64,000 nt of DNA from an uncultured Lachnospiraceae bacterium (GTDB taxonomy: Bacteria > Bacillota > Clostridia > Lachnospirales > Lachnospiraceae): positions 186,001 to 250,000 of the forward strand of contig CAMEIX010000001.1 in the NCBI GenBank assembly GCA_945919075.1, in the 5' to 3' direction. Shown here one piece after another: positions 7,066 through 16,351 of this stretch (positions are counted from its first letter, which is position 1; every line of letters starts with the position of its first letter). The position numbers were made by a program, and so were the translations under genes. Below the pieces are notes generated by a model, which saw nothing but the letters and a program-made list of their open reading frames with translations, made no database searches and was not told where the DNA came from.

Positions 7066-8402
7066 TTGTCGCTGTCCTTCCTCTCTCTGATAATAAAACG
7101 AAGCGGCGTTCCCTTAAAACCGAACGTCTGACGGATCTGATTCTCAATATAACGTGTATAAGAGAAATGCATCAGTTCCTTATCGTTTACGAAAATTACA
7201 AAGGTGGGTGGTTTCACACTGGCCTGTGTAATGTAATAAAGGCGAAGTCTCTTGCCCTTATCCGTGGGAGGCTGCTGCATGGCAACCGCTTCCGCCATAA
7301 TCTCGTTGAGCACACCGGTCTGTACCCTCATGGCATGGTTCTCACTTACCATATCGATGGTTTCAAACAGTTTCGGCATACGCTGACCGGTCTTGGCCGA
7401 GATAAAAATGATCTCCGCATATTGCATAAAGGAAAGAACATTCCGCACCTTTTCCGTAAAGCGGTAAATGGTTTTGTCATCCTTTTCCAGTGCATCCCAT
7501 TTGTTTACCGCGATGATAACTGCCTTGCCTCTGTCATGAGCAATTCCTGCAATCTTGGCATCCTGTTCGGTAACCCCTTCGGTGGCATCAATAACAAGCA
7601 CCACCACGTCCGCACGTTCCACCGCACCTACGGTACGGACAATCATGTAATGCTCCAAATCCTCTTTTATCTTGTTCTTTCGACGCAGACCTGCGGTGTC
7701 AATAAATACATAATCCCTGCCGTTATAGGTTACATCCGTATCCACCGCATCCCTGGTGGTACCGGCAATATCGGATACGATTAAGCGGTTTTCTCCGAGC
7801 ATTTTGTTAATCAGGGAAGATTTCCCCACATTGGGCTTGCCCACGATGGCAACCCGGATGCGGTCGTCCTCTTCCTCCGCTCCATATCCTGTAGGAAAAT
7901 GCTTAATCACTTCATCCAGCATCTCTCCGAAGCCTAATTTGTTTACGGAAGAAATTGGGAATGGTTCTCCGATTCCCAGATTATAAAATTCATAAACATC
8001 ATTTCCAAACTTGGCAAAGCTGTCCACCTTATTTACGACCAAAACCACCGGCTTTTTGGACCGGCGGAGCATATCTGCCACCCGGAAATCCGCATCCACA
8101 AGTCCCTGCTTTACATCCACCATAAACAGAATAACATCCGCGGTGTCTATGGCAAGCTGGGCCTGTTCCCTCATTTGGGAAAGAATAATATCATTGCTGT
8201 CCGGCTCAATACCTCCGGTATCAATCATGGTAAACGCGTTATCGAGCCATGTCACATCGGCATAAATACGGTCTCTGGTAATTCCCGGCGTATCTTTGAC
8301 GATGGAAATCTTCTCACCTGCCAGTGCGTTGAATAAGGTAGACTTTCCTACATTGGGTCTGCCCACTACCGCAACTATCGGCTTTCTCTTTTTATTACTC
8401 AT
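7062..8402 (-). CDS. der: Ribosome biogenesis GTPase Der (EngA)
   Basis: Tandem-GTPase needed for 50S subunit maturation. The first G domain has [11 protein letters not shown] near residue 14, DTGG and NKVDS. The second has [11 protein letters not shown] near residue 188, DTAG and NKWDA. A KH-like C-terminal domain of about 100 residues follows. 446 residues is the normal length. It overlaps plsY by 4 nt downstream and the DUF512 gene by 4 nt upstream, a tight operon. Confidence 0.97.
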   Translation of the reverse strand: MSNKKRKPIVAVVGRPNVGKSTLFNALAGEKISIVKDTPGITRDRIYADVTWLDNAFTMIDTGGIEPDSNDIILSQMREQAQLAIDTADVILFMVDVKQGLVDADFRVADMLRRSKKPVVLVVNKVDSFAKFGNDVYEFYNLGIGEPFPISSVNKLGFGEMLDEVIKHFPTGYGAEEEDDRIRVAIVGKPNVGKSSLINKMLGENRLIVSDIAGTTRDAVDTDVTYNGRDYVFIDTAGLRRKNKIKEDLEHYMIVRTVGAVERADVVVLVIDATEGVTEQDAKIAGIAHDRGKAVIIAVNKWDALEKDDKTIYRFTEKVRNVLSFMQYAEIIFISAKTGQRMPKLFETIDMVSENHAMRVQTGVLNEIMAEAVAMQQPPTDKGKRLRLYYITQASVKPPTFVIFVNDKELMHFSYTRYIENQIRQTFGFKGTPLRFIIRERKDSDK

Positions 8403-9751
8403 CTTCCTTCCTCCTTAAGTGCAGAAAGAATACTTGAAGCAAAATCACAACCACTTGATTTTACAATATTTACAGGTACTTGTAAAGCATTTTGGATTTC
8501 AAACAAATGCAAGTCATCGAGAAAAACATCCTCTCCGCTGCGCAGTACATTCTCCGGTAAAAGCAGTGCCTGCCCAAGTTCCTTATCCTGAAGCTGTGCC
8601 ACAATATCCTGCCCTGTAAGCAAGCCGGAAACGGTAATCCTTTCTCCGAAAAAGTCGTTACGGATTTCATACACCAAAATCTTCACACCGGGCATATTCC
8701 GTTCCAGTTCTTCTGCCATTCTGCGGATGTAGGGGCCCGCCAGTTTACCGGTTGCAACGGAGACCGTTCCCTGTACCGCTTCATTCGGGAAAAATCCTGC
8801 TTGAAGCTGTTCCTCCATGTATTCGTGGAACTCATTTAACATAAGACGTACCATACCCACACCGTTTTCAAGCTGCAGGTAACCGTCGTATCGCTCCTCT
8901 TCCGGGATCTCCCTCTCTGCCAAAATATACCACTCATCACTGGCATGAACAAAATGGATTCCTTGCTCTTTATAAATCTTTTTCTGCCAGCTTTCAATCA
9001 GATCAATCACCGCGCAGGCATCCTCTTTTTCGAAAGGTTCTAAGGGGTACAGGCCATCCCGGTATTTGGAGATTCCTACCGGAACCACCGATACGCTTTC
9101 CAGATGGGGCAGATATTTGGTCAGTTCCCGGATACTATAATCCAGTTCCGCCCCATCATTGATTCCTTTACAAAGCACAATCTGTCCGTTCATGGTAATG
9201 CCGGCTTCATAAAGCTTATCCACCTTCTTAAGTGCCTCTCCCGCAAAACGGTTGTTTAACATCTTACAGCGAAGTTCGGGATTCATGGTCTGAAAGGAGA
9301 TATTGATGGGACTTAACCGGTATCGGATAATCCGGTCAATATCATGCTCCGACATATTGGTAAGGGTCACATAATTCCCCTGCAAAAATGAAAGTCTGGA
9401 ATCGTCATCCTTAAAATACAGCGTATCCCGCATTCCCTTCGGCATCTGATCAATAAAGCAGAAAATGCACTTATTGTGGCAATGCCGGTATTCGTCCATA
9501 AGGCCATTTTCAAATTCGATACCAAGATCTTCATCAAAATCCTTTTCTATTTCCAAAAGGCATTCTTCCCCGTCCTTGGTTTCTACCAAAACTTCAATGT
9601 ACGTATCCTGAATTAAAAACTGATAATCAAAGATATCCTCTATCTCGGTATTATCCACCATTACAATCTTATCACCCGGCTCTAATCCGAGTTCTTCGGC
9701 AATGCTGCCTTCCGCTACGGACCTGATTACATGCCCTTTTTGATTTTTCAT
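8399..9751 (-). CDS. DUF512 protein (PDZ plus radical-SAM-like)
   Basis: A 450-residue protein with an N-terminal PDZ-like region ([20 protein letters not shown]) and a cysteine cluster [15 protein letters not shown] that fits a radical-SAM-like iron-sulfur site, then the DUF512 C-terminal domain. The precise function is unknown. Genes of this family sit next to der in many Clostridia, as here. The frame is open upstream to 9808. I chose ATG 9751 because AGGAG precedes it by 7 nt and because the PDZ homology begins there. MRRNAMKNQ, 5 codons earlier, is the alternative. Confidence 0.88.
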   Translation of the reverse strand: MKNQKGHVIRSVAEGSIAEELGLEPGDKIVMVDNTEIEDIFDYQFLIQDTYIEVLVETKDGEECLLEIEKDFDEDLGIEFENGLMDEYRHCHNKCIFCFIDQMPKGMRDTLYFKDDDSRLSFLQGNYVTLTNMSEHDIDRIIRYRLSPINISFQTMNPELRCKMLNNRFAGEALKKVDKLYEAGITMNGQIVLCKGINDGAELDYSIRELTKYLPHLESVSVVPVGISKYRDGLYPLEPFEKEDACAVIDLIESWQKKIYKEQGIHFVHASDEWYILAEREIPEEERYDGYLQLENGVGMVRLMLNEFHEYMEEQLQAGFFPNEAVQGTVSVATGKLAGPYIRRMAEELERNMPGVKILVYEIRNDFFGERITVSGLLTGQDIVAQLQDKELGQALLLPENVLRSGEDVFLDDLHLFEIQNALQVPVNIVKSSGCDFASSILSALKEEGR

Positions 9752-9779
9752 AGCATTTCTCCTCATAATCGTTACCTCT

Positions 9780-9808
9780 ATTCTACTATAAATTCCTTGA
9801 CGTGTCAC
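9780..9808 (-). promoter_or_regulatory. Promoter of the DUF512–der–plsY–gpsA operon
   Basis: Minus-strand GTGACA (9803-9808), 17 nt, TAGAAT (9780-9785). Its -35 box touches the -35 box of the divergent prs promoter (9797-9802). Confidence 0.6.
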
Positions 9809-9826
9809 CCCATAGAATGCTATAAA
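9797..9826 (+). promoter_or_regulatory. Promoter of prs
   Basis: TTGACG (9797-9802), 18 nt, TATAAA (9821-9826), followed by TAGGAGG (9847-9853) and the prs ATG at 9863. It overlaps the divergent der-operon promoter. Confidence 0.6.
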
Positions 9827-9862
9827 TAGTATGTAAAATTCATCATAGGAGGAAATGCTTCC

Positions 9863-11059
9863 ATGCCTAATGTACAGGAACTGGAAAATGCAATGCCGGT
9901 CGCGCCCTTAAAAATAGTGGCTCTTCCCTCATGTGAGAAATTTGCCCGCAGGGTAAACGACTATCTTGTTTCTTTCCGTAAAAGCATCAATAACGATAAA
10001 GTAAAAAATGATCCGGCTTTCAACGGTTATATTGAAAGCAGTTTTTTGACCAATGTAGAGTGTCCCCGTTTCGGAAGCGGTGAAGGGAAAGCGGTTTTTC
10101 ATGAATCCGTCCGCGGTAAAGACCTCTTTCTCATTACAGATGTCTGCAATCACAGCATAACCTATAATGTGAACGGATATACCAATCATATGTCTCCCGA
10201 TGACCATTATCAGGATTTAAAGAGAGTCATTGCCGCATGTAACGGTAAGGCTCACCGCATCAATGTGATTATGCCCTTCATGTACGAAGGCAGACAACAC
10301 AGACGCAGCGGACGTGAATCCTTAGATTGTGCTTTTGCTTTAGACGAATTAGCCTCCATGGGTGTCAAGAACTTCATCACCTTTGATGCTCACGACCCCA
10401 GAGTGCAGAATGCCACCCCGTTAAACGGTTTCGATAATTTTACGCCACCCTATCAGTTTATGAAGGCTCTTTTAAAATGCGAGGATGACCTTTTAGTGGA
10501 CAAGGACCATCTGGTAGTCATCAGTCCCGATGAAGGTGCTTTGGACCGTGCCATCTATTTTGCAAGTGTGCTTGGCGTAAACACCGGTATGTTCTACAAG
10601 AGACGTGACTATTCCGTAATTGTAAATGGTAAAAACCCCATTGTGGCGCACGAATTTTTGGGTGACAAAATTGCCGACAAGGATGTAATCATCATCGACG
10701 ACATGATTTCTTCCGGGGAAAGTATGTTAGATACCGCAAGACAGTTAAAGCAAATGAATGCACGACGCGTATTCATCTGCTGTACCTTCGGTCTTTTCAC
10801 AAATGGTCTGAAAGCCTTTGATGAAGCCTATGAAAAGTGTTACTTCGATAAAGTAATTACCACAAACCTTACCTATCTTCCGCCGGAAATCCGGACAAAG
10901 CACTATTTCGTGGAAGCAGATATGAGTAAATTTACCGCATCCATCATTGATTTTATGAACCACGACGTTTCCCTTTCCAATACCCTTGCTACGACCGAAA
11001 AGATGAACGCCATTCTAGATGCTTATAATAACCGCTTGCCTCTGGATTTTAACGATTAA
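9863..11059 (+). CDS. prs: Ribose-phosphate pyrophosphokinase (long form)
   Basis: Makes PRPP from ribose 5-phosphate and ATP for nucleotide, histidine and tryptophan synthesis. The PRPP-binding loop VIIIDDMISSGESM lies near residue 276. The pyrophosphate-side motif is the FEGRQHRRSGRESL-like segment near residue 140. At 398 residues it is about 80 longer than the classical bacterial enzyme, with extra N-terminal and C-terminal sequence. I associate this length with a Lachnospiraceae subgroup. It stands alone between divergent promoters and the bioY control region. Confidence 0.92.
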   Translation: MPNVQELENAMPVAPLKIVALPSCEKFARRVNDYLVSFRKSINNDKVKNDPAFNGYIESSFLTNVECPRFGSGEGKAVFHESVRGKDLFLITDVCNHSITYNVNGYTNHMSPDDHYQDLKRVIAACNGKAHRINVIMPFMYEGRQHRRSGRESLDCAFALDELASMGVKNFITFDAHDPRVQNATPLNGFDNFTPPYQFMKALLKCEDDLLVDKDHLVVISPDEGALDRAIYFASVLGVNTGMFYKRRDYSVIVNGKNPIVAHEFLGDKIADKDVIIIDDMISSGESMLDTARQLKQMNARRVFICCTFGLFTNGLKAFDEAYEKCYFDKVITTNLTYLPPEIRTKHYFVEADMSKFTASIIDFMNHDVSLSNTLATTEKMNAILDAYNNRLPLDFND

Positions 11060-11088
11060 GAGATTCAGAGCATTTCAAAGGAAATATT

Positions 11089-11124
11089 AAATGTCAACCA
11101 TTTGCAATTTAATGGTTGACATTT
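11089..11124. promoter_or_regulatory. BirA-type operator upstream of bioY
   Basis: A perfect 14-bp inverted repeat, AAATGTCAACCATT and AATGGTTGACATTT, around an 8-nt centre. Written as TGTCAAC-N16-GTTGACA it matches the spacing and form of the Firmicute BirA operator (TGTwAAC-N14-16-GTTwACA), with C/G at the variable position. The right half contains the -35 box of the bioY promoter, so bound BirA would block RNA polymerase. birA itself is the next gene. It could in part act as a terminator for prs, but there is no clean T-run. Confidence 0.8.
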
Positions 11125-11144
11125 CTATTTTAAAAGACTATACT
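11116..11144 (+). promoter_or_regulatory. Promoter of bioY
   Basis: TTGACA (11116-11121), 17 nt, TATACT (11139-11144). The -35 box is inside the BirA-type operator. Confidence 0.8.
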
Positions 11145-11178
11145 TTCGTTGAAAATACATATGAAACGAGGATAGACT

Positions 11179-11724
11179 ATGAAAAAATTAAACTTGAAAA
11201 CCATGGCCATCGTTGGCATCATGACCGCACTGACCTGCGTAATGGGTCCCTTTTCCATTCCACTCCCGTTTAGTCCGGTTCCCTTATCCCTGACAATGCT
11301 TGCCATCTTCTTTTCCCTCTATGTGGTGGGAATGAAACTGGGTACTTTAAGCACCCTGCTCTACCTGCTCATAGGTCTTGTGGGACTTCCGGTATTCTCT
11401 AACTTTTCCGGCGGTGCAGGGAAACTCTTAGGCCCTACCGGCGGCTATCTTATCGGCTTTATCTTCATGGCACTGATTGCAGGCTTCTTTATTGACAAGT
11501 GGCCCAATAATCTTCTGTTAGGATTTGTGGGCATGGTACTTGGCACGGCAGTCTGCTACGCATTCGGAACCGCATGGCTTGCTTACCAGAATCACCTGAC
11601 CTTAAAAGCAGCTCTCTTAGCAGCCGTTATCCCCTTTATTCCCGGTGATATCATTAAAATGGTAATCGCCGTAACCCTCGGTCCCCTGGTCCGGAAGGCA
11701 TTAAAAAAGGCCGGTTTGATTTAA
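11179..11724 (+). CDS. bioY: Biotin transporter BioY (ECF S component)
   Basis: A 181-residue membrane protein with about six hydrophobic helices and the BioY hallmarks PFSPVPLSLTM near residue 30, GLPVFSNFSGG and LGPTGGYLIGF. It binds biotin and normally works with a shared ECF energizing module, which is not in this window. GAGGA lies 6 nt before the ATG. No biotin synthesis genes are nearby, so the cell probably depends on uptake. Control by BirA is indicated by the operator over its promoter. Its stop overlaps the oppositely oriented birA stop. Confidence 0.95.
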   Translation: MKKLNLKTMAIVGIMTALTCVMGPFSIPLPFSPVPLSLTMLAIFFSLYVVGMKLGTLSTLLYLLIGLVGLPVFSNFSGGAGKLLGPTGGYLIGFIFMALIAGFFIDKWPNNLLLGFVGMVLGTAVCYAFGTAWLAYQNHLTLKAALLAAVIPFIPGDIIKMVIAVTLGPLVRKALKKAGLI

Positions 11725-11731
11725 CGGCCTT
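11703..11731 (-). terminator. Terminator of the birA operon, spanning both converging stop codons
   Basis: AAGGCCG (minus 11731-11725) pairs with CGGCCTT (11713-11707) and is followed by T6. The stem starts in the last birA codons and the loop holds the birA and bioY stop codons. On the plus strand the same stem is followed only by CCTTAAAG, so it is weak for bioY. Confidence 0.75.
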
Positions 11732-12707
11732 CCTTAAAGCGAATACTGATTTCGCCGCTGTTTAGTACTTCTTCGGTTCCATCCGGATACCTTACAAGCA
11801 GCCCACAGTTTTCATCAATATCAATTGCTCTGGCACCGATTCTTTCGGTGCCTTTTAATACGTCAATTTCCTGTCCTAACACCAGACTCTTCTCTCTGTA
11901 TTTTGCGGTGTAACCCTCTCTATCCTTACCCCGGTAATATTTCATAAATGCATTTACAAAATATGCTACCAGCCGGTTCTTTACATCTTCCTTCCGTTCC
12001 TTGAACAAGGCCCCCGCAACATCCTTTACTTCCTCCGGGAACCCCTCTTTCGGAAAATATACATTGGTGCCGATTCCCACTACCACAAATGTCATGGAAT
12101 CATCCTCGAGCCCTACACTCGCCTCCGTCAGAATGCCGGAAATCTTCTTTCCTTCCGAAAACAGGTCATTTACCCATTTAATCTTTACCTGATTTTCCGC
12201 AATCCGGTCAATGGCATCACACATGGCAACTGCCGCCATGGTGGTTAACATGGGAGCCTCTTCCTTGGTATAGTTTTCCGGCCTTAATAAAAGGCTGAAA
12301 TATACGCCGGAATCCTCCGGCGAAAAGAAGGATTTTCCCTTCCTGCCCTTTCCTTTGGTCTGGGACTCACTCACCACCAGATACCCTTCCCCGGCTCCCA
12401 TTCCCGCAGCCTTATACACTAAGGTATTGGTAGATTCCACCTCTTTATAAACCTCAACTTGAAAGTCCTTATTAGCATCCTCCAGATATTTCTCAATGCC
12501 CTGTACCGACAAAATATCACTTTCTTTGGAAAGGGCATAGCCTTTGTTGTTGACGGCTTCAATGGGATATCCCTTTTTCTGAAGGTCTTTGATTGCCTTC
12601 CAGACCGCATTACGGCTTACCTTAAGATCCTCTGCTATTTTTTCACCGGATAGAAATACATCCCTGTTTTCTTCCAATAATTTTAACACCTCATCCTTAA
12701 CTGCCAT
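11721..12707 (-). CDS. birA: Bifunctional biotin ligase / biotin operon repressor BirA
   Basis: Attaches biotin to acyl-carrier domains and represses biotin genes. The N-terminal winged helix is clear (SGEKIAEDLKVSRNAVWKA, about residues 18-36), so this is the DNA-binding class. The ligase core has the GRGRxGR-like biotinyl-AMP loop KGKGRKGKSF near residue 117 and KWVNDLF near residue 180. 328 residues is typical. It is the last gene of the yraN–pgeF–response regulator–kinase–birA string and converges on bioY. Confidence 0.96.
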   Translation of the reverse strand: MAVKDEVLKLLEENRDVFLSGEKIAEDLKVSRNAVWKAIKDLQKKGYPIEAVNNKGYALSKESDILSVQGIEKYLEDANKDFQVEVYKEVESTNTLVYKAAGMGAGEGYLVVSESQTKGKGRKGKSFFSPEDSGVYFSLLLRPENYTKEEAPMLTTMAAVAMCDAIDRIAENQVKIKWVNDLFSEGKKISGILTEASVGLEDDSMTFVVVGIGTNVYFPKEGFPEEVKDVAGALFKERKEDVKNRLVAYFVNAFMKYYRGKDREGYTAKYREKSLVLGQEIDVLKGTERIGARAIDIDENCGLLVRYPDGTEEVLNSGEISIRFKEGR

Positions 12708-12726
12708 TTTCTACCTCCGATAACCA

Positions 12727-15645
12727 TTATTCCTCTTCTTCAAAAACAGCAAACGTCAGGGTTACGCGGAAAAGGTCCCCATCCAGATAAATCTGAAACT
12801 CACCATCCATCAGTTCTGTCAGATTTTTGGCTATGGAAAGGCCTAAGCCGCTGCCTTCCGTGCTACGGGAAATGTCTCCCCGGATAAAGCGTTCCGTCAG
12901 TTCATCCGCACTGATATTTAAGGCTTGCGCCGAGATATTCTTAAGCACCATGGATACGGTTTCGTCCTCATTCATATATTTATCCAGATAGACTCTCGTA
13001 CCCGGCATGGCATATTTATAAATATTCTGGAACAGATTTTCCACAACGCGGAATATACGCCTGCTGTCTGCACGGATGAAGACACTTTCACTGGTAAAAT
13101 GATCCACGATGTGAAGTTCCTTCTCCTCGAATTTTTCCGCAAATTCTCCTATGGTCTGCATAAGCAGCTCCGAAAGATCGATTTTTTCATAATACAGCGT
13201 AATATTGCCGGAGGAAATCTTACTTGCTTCCACAAGGTCATCGGTAAGCTGCTTTAGTCTCTGCGATTTCTTGTCCAGAATCTCAATATAGCCCTTCACC
13301 GGCTCCTCCTCAATCTTCTCCCTTTTGATCAGATCCACATAATTGATAATGGAGGTAAGGGGAGTCTTGATATCATGGCTGACATTGGTGATCAGGTCTG
13401 TTTTTAAGCGCTCATCCTTCATGGAGGTCTCTACGGCTTCGGTAATACCGTCACCGATAGAATTCACCGCATCCGCAACCTTAAGATTTTCCCCATGCAT
13501 GCCCACAGTATCGATTTTGTAGCCCACATCCCCATCCCGGATGTTTTCAATTCCCTTGATAATTTTCTGTTTATGAATCTGGTAATTAAACCATATGGAA
13601 AAAATGGCAGCATCTCCTGCAATAAATAGGAGAAAAAAGAATAAAAGCCACCAGCTGTATCTGGAAAATCCCGTTCTTGTGTAAAGAAATGTAAAGAAAA
13701 GGATACCACTCATAACCAGATTAAAACCAATGATACCTCCCAGGGTTAAAATCGTTTTCAAGAAGGCCGGAGCATTCTCAAAGACTTTAATGCTAAAGTC
13801 CTTAATCTTTAATATAATCTTTACCAGTATGCTGCTTTTCAGAAAGATTCCACCCTTTATTCTACGGATGAAACTATACCAGTAGGTACAGAACACACTG
13901 CTTCCGAATACTGCAAAAAGGGCCGTGATGATGCTGATTTCCCTCCGGTGTTCAGAAAGATAAAGGCTCTTCCACCATAACGATCCCAATGCCTTTACGA
14001 CTAAAACGGCAATAAACACTGAAAGGAAGGTGATTAACAGGAAGAATTCCGTGGGAAGCCTGTCAAACCAGACCCTTTCCCTTTTATCCCCTGTACACCC
14101 CTCTGCGGTGACCGTAAGGTATAAGAATAAAATCAAAAAAGCAAGTGTACCCAGAATAATCATGCTCAGGAAAATATAGCGGAACCGGTAAAGTATGGAA
14201 TAAGCCCGGGATGCATTGCGGAATGCATCATCCACTTCATATTCCTTCTTAAGTCCGATGAATATCTTGGCATCATCCGGGTAAGCATACTCATACTGAT
14301 TCAAAATAGAAATCAGTTTTGTTGTGGTAATAGTCCCTGATGTATTGGTTTTTAAATCAATACTCTGGGGATTGTATAAAAGATATTTTCTGTAATTTTC
14401 GGCAAGGTAAGTCTCCGTATCTCTCCCTGCCGTTACAATGCTGACATCCATATTGGAAATCTCTACAGACTCCCCCAGCATGGTCATACGAAAGTCGTAT
14501 TGGATATTGGTCTTTCCTTCCCCATAATTGTTATGAAAATCCAAATATTCCTGGTAATTATAGCTTAATTCATCCACTGTCTTATTCAGTTTGCTACAAT
14601 TATCCATGTACTCAGCCCAGTTACGATTCATAAAAAACATGGATTCATTGTCAATGGGGGCATATCTCTCTTCCGTGACCATGGCTAAGACATGAATCTC
14701 TCCGGTTGCCGGATCGATATAAATATTTCCTACCTGGTCGCCTGCCGCCAGAAGAGTATCCGCAAGCCTCTGATGCAGCTTTGGTTCCAAAACATCATTG
14801 CCGTTACGAAGCCCTTCTTTGGCTAAGGCATTGGATTCTTCAATAAGAAGATCCATGGCGTCTTTTCCGCCATCTGCGGTAGCATATTCGGATTCTAACA
14901 GAATCACATTATCGTAAGCATAACCGGATACCAGACTTTCATAGGCGGCTTCCTCGTAAGTTTTTTTGGCTTCCTTCTGACTCCATGCAGGAAAGGACTC
15001 AATCAGGATTCTGGCATTGTCGTTACTTTCCGCTTTTTCAAATTCAATATCTTCTTCCAGGGACTCATAAGGGATAAACTTATCCCGCAAAACAGCCTTC
15101 TGCTCTTCCGTCAAAAATCCATCGTACCGGGCGTTAATGACCAGAAGTTCATTCACAATATCCTCACTTTGCTGAGAAAAAGCAAACAGAAATTCTGTTT
15201 CGGAATAGTCCACCACATTCTGAACAATTCCATAACGCCCCCACTTTAATAAATCCTCCAGCGTATAACTGATATCTCCGTCCGAATCCTGCAGGCTTTT
15301 CCGATTGGCAAAGGCATCCAAATTAATGGGTTTGGAGCCGTCAAATTCACCATTTACCTCCATCTGTCCCTGCAGAACATTGTACCGAATCACATCCTGA
15401 AGTACATGAAACAGCATTTCTTCAAAAACTTCCGTATCCTCAAAATTACGCTCAGACGAAAACATATCAAATTCGAAATCGCTGCTTCCCGTAAAAAGTT
15501 CTCCATCCACTCTGACATTCATGCTGACACTTGCAAAAGAATGGGCAACAAGCAACGCAAGTCCGAGAATGGCACAGAAAAAGGAAACCTGCTGAAATAT
15601 ATGGAGGACCCATCTTTTTTCTTTCAAATGGTTCTTTTCTTCCAT
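12727..15645 (-). CDS. Large membrane sensor histidine kinase
   Basis: A 972-residue kinase. One membrane helix at about 15-35 is followed by a ~430-residue outward domain without recognisable family, then several further helices (about 485-690) and a HAMP-like stretch. The phosphoacceptor His is in NVSHDIKTPLTSI near residue 755. The N box is VVENLFQNIYKYA and the G2 box GSGLGLSIAKNL. The usual DxGxG G1 box is replaced by LKNIS, a form I associate with a Firmicute kinase subgroup. AAGGAG lies before the ATG. It is 13 nt after its response regulator. The signal is unknown. Confidence 0.9.
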   Translation of the reverse strand: MEEKNHLKEKRWVLHIFQQVSFFCAILGLALLVAHSFASVSMNVRVDGELFTGSSDFEFDMFSSERNFEDTEVFEEMLFHVLQDVIRYNVLQGQMEVNGEFDGSKPINLDAFANRKSLQDSDGDISYTLEDLLKWGRYGIVQNVVDYSETEFLFAFSQQSEDIVNELLVINARYDGFLTEEQKAVLRDKFIPYESLEEDIEFEKAESNDNARILIESFPAWSQKEAKKTYEEAAYESLVSGYAYDNVILLESEYATADGGKDAMDLLIEESNALAKEGLRNGNDVLEPKLHQRLADTLLAAGDQVGNIYIDPATGEIHVLAMVTEERYAPIDNESMFFMNRNWAEYMDNCSKLNKTVDELSYNYQEYLDFHNNYGEGKTNIQYDFRMTMLGESVEISNMDVSIVTAGRDTETYLAENYRKYLLYNPQSIDLKTNTSGTITTTKLISILNQYEYAYPDDAKIFIGLKKEYEVDDAFRNASRAYSILYRFRYIFLSMIILGTLAFLILFLYLTVTAEGCTGDKRERVWFDRLPTEFFLLITFLSVFIAVLVVKALGSLWWKSLYLSEHRREISIITALFAVFGSSVFCTYWYSFIRRIKGGIFLKSSILVKIILKIKDFSIKVFENAPAFLKTILTLGGIIGFNLVMSGILFFTFLYTRTGFSRYSWWLLFFFLLFIAGDAAIFSIWFNYQIHKQKIIKGIENIRDGDVGYKIDTVGMHGENLKVADAVNSIGDGITEAVETSMKDERLKTDLITNVSHDIKTPLTSIINYVDLIKREKIEEEPVKGYIEILDKKSQRLKQLTDDLVEASKISSGNITLYYEKIDLSELLMQTIGEFAEKFEEKELHIVDHFTSESVFIRADSRRIFRVVENLFQNIYKYAMPGTRVYLDKYMNEDETVSMVLKNISAQALNISADELTERFIRGDISRSTEGSGLGLSIAKNLTELMDGEFQIYLDGDLFRVTLTFAVFEEEE

Positions 15646-15658
15646 TTTGAAAATCTCC

Positions 15659-16351
15659 TTACTGCTTTTCCAGTTTGTAGCCTACACCCCATACTACTTT
15701 CAGATAACGGGGTTCCTTGGGATTAATTTCAATCTTTTCCCGAATATGGCGGATATGCACCGCTACCGTATTATCCGCTCCGATGGCAGTTTCATTCCAG
15801 ACACTTTCATAAATCTGCCCAATGGAATAAACCCGTCCCGCATTCTTGGCGAGAAGGAACAAAATACTGTATTCAATCGGAGTCAGGTTTACCTTTTCTC
15901 CGTCCACCATGACCTCTTTACTGTCATCATTGATGGTAAGACCGCCGATTGTGATAATCTGGCTGTTCTCCGGCTGAATGCTTCCAAGTTTGGTATACCG
16001 GCGCAGGTTGGAACGCACTCTCGCCATCAGTTCAAGCGGATTAAAAGGCTTTGTCACATAATCATCCGCTCCCACATTCAGTCCCAGAATCTTATCCGTA
16101 TCCTCGGACTTTGCAGAAAGCATAATAATCGGAATGCCATAGTTTTCCCGTATCTTCATGGTGGCATGCAGTCCGTCCAGCTTGGGCATCATAATATCCA
16201 TGATAATCAGGTGAATTTCATTCTCGGAAAGAGCTTTTAAGGCATCCTCTCCATTATAGGCCTTACAGACATTATAGCCTTCATTTTTTAAGTATATTTC
16301 GATTGCTTCCACAATTTCCTTGTCGTCATCACAAATTAATATCGTTTCCAT
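15659..16351 (-). CDS. OmpR/PhoB-type response regulator
   Basis: A 230-residue regulator: receiver domain with acidic CDDDKE and phosphoacceptor Asp in LIIMDIMMPKLDG near residue 51, switch Lys in YVTKPFNP, then a C-terminal winged helix with YSILFLLAKNAGRVYS and VAVHIRHIREKIE. It is the partner of the adjacent kinase. Its start lies inside the last 23 nt of the upstream pgeF gene, indicating translational coupling. Confidence 0.95.
   Translation of the reverse strand: METILICDDDKEIVEAIEIYLKNEGYNVCKAYNGEDALKALSENEIHLIIMDIMMPKLDGLHATMKIRENYGIPIIMLSAKSEDTDKILGLNVGADDYVTKPFNPLELMARVRSNLRRYTKLGSIQPENSQIITIGGLTINDDSKEVMVDGEKVNLTPIEYSILFLLAKNAGRVYSIGQIYESVWNETAIGADNTVAVHIRHIREKIEINPKEPRYLKVVWGVGYKLEKQ

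Noticed and set aside
11061..11160. The bioY inverted repeat as a plain prs terminator
   Set aside because: There is no T-run after the stem, its half-sites have BirA spacing, and it contains a -35 box. Some terminating effect cannot be ruled out.
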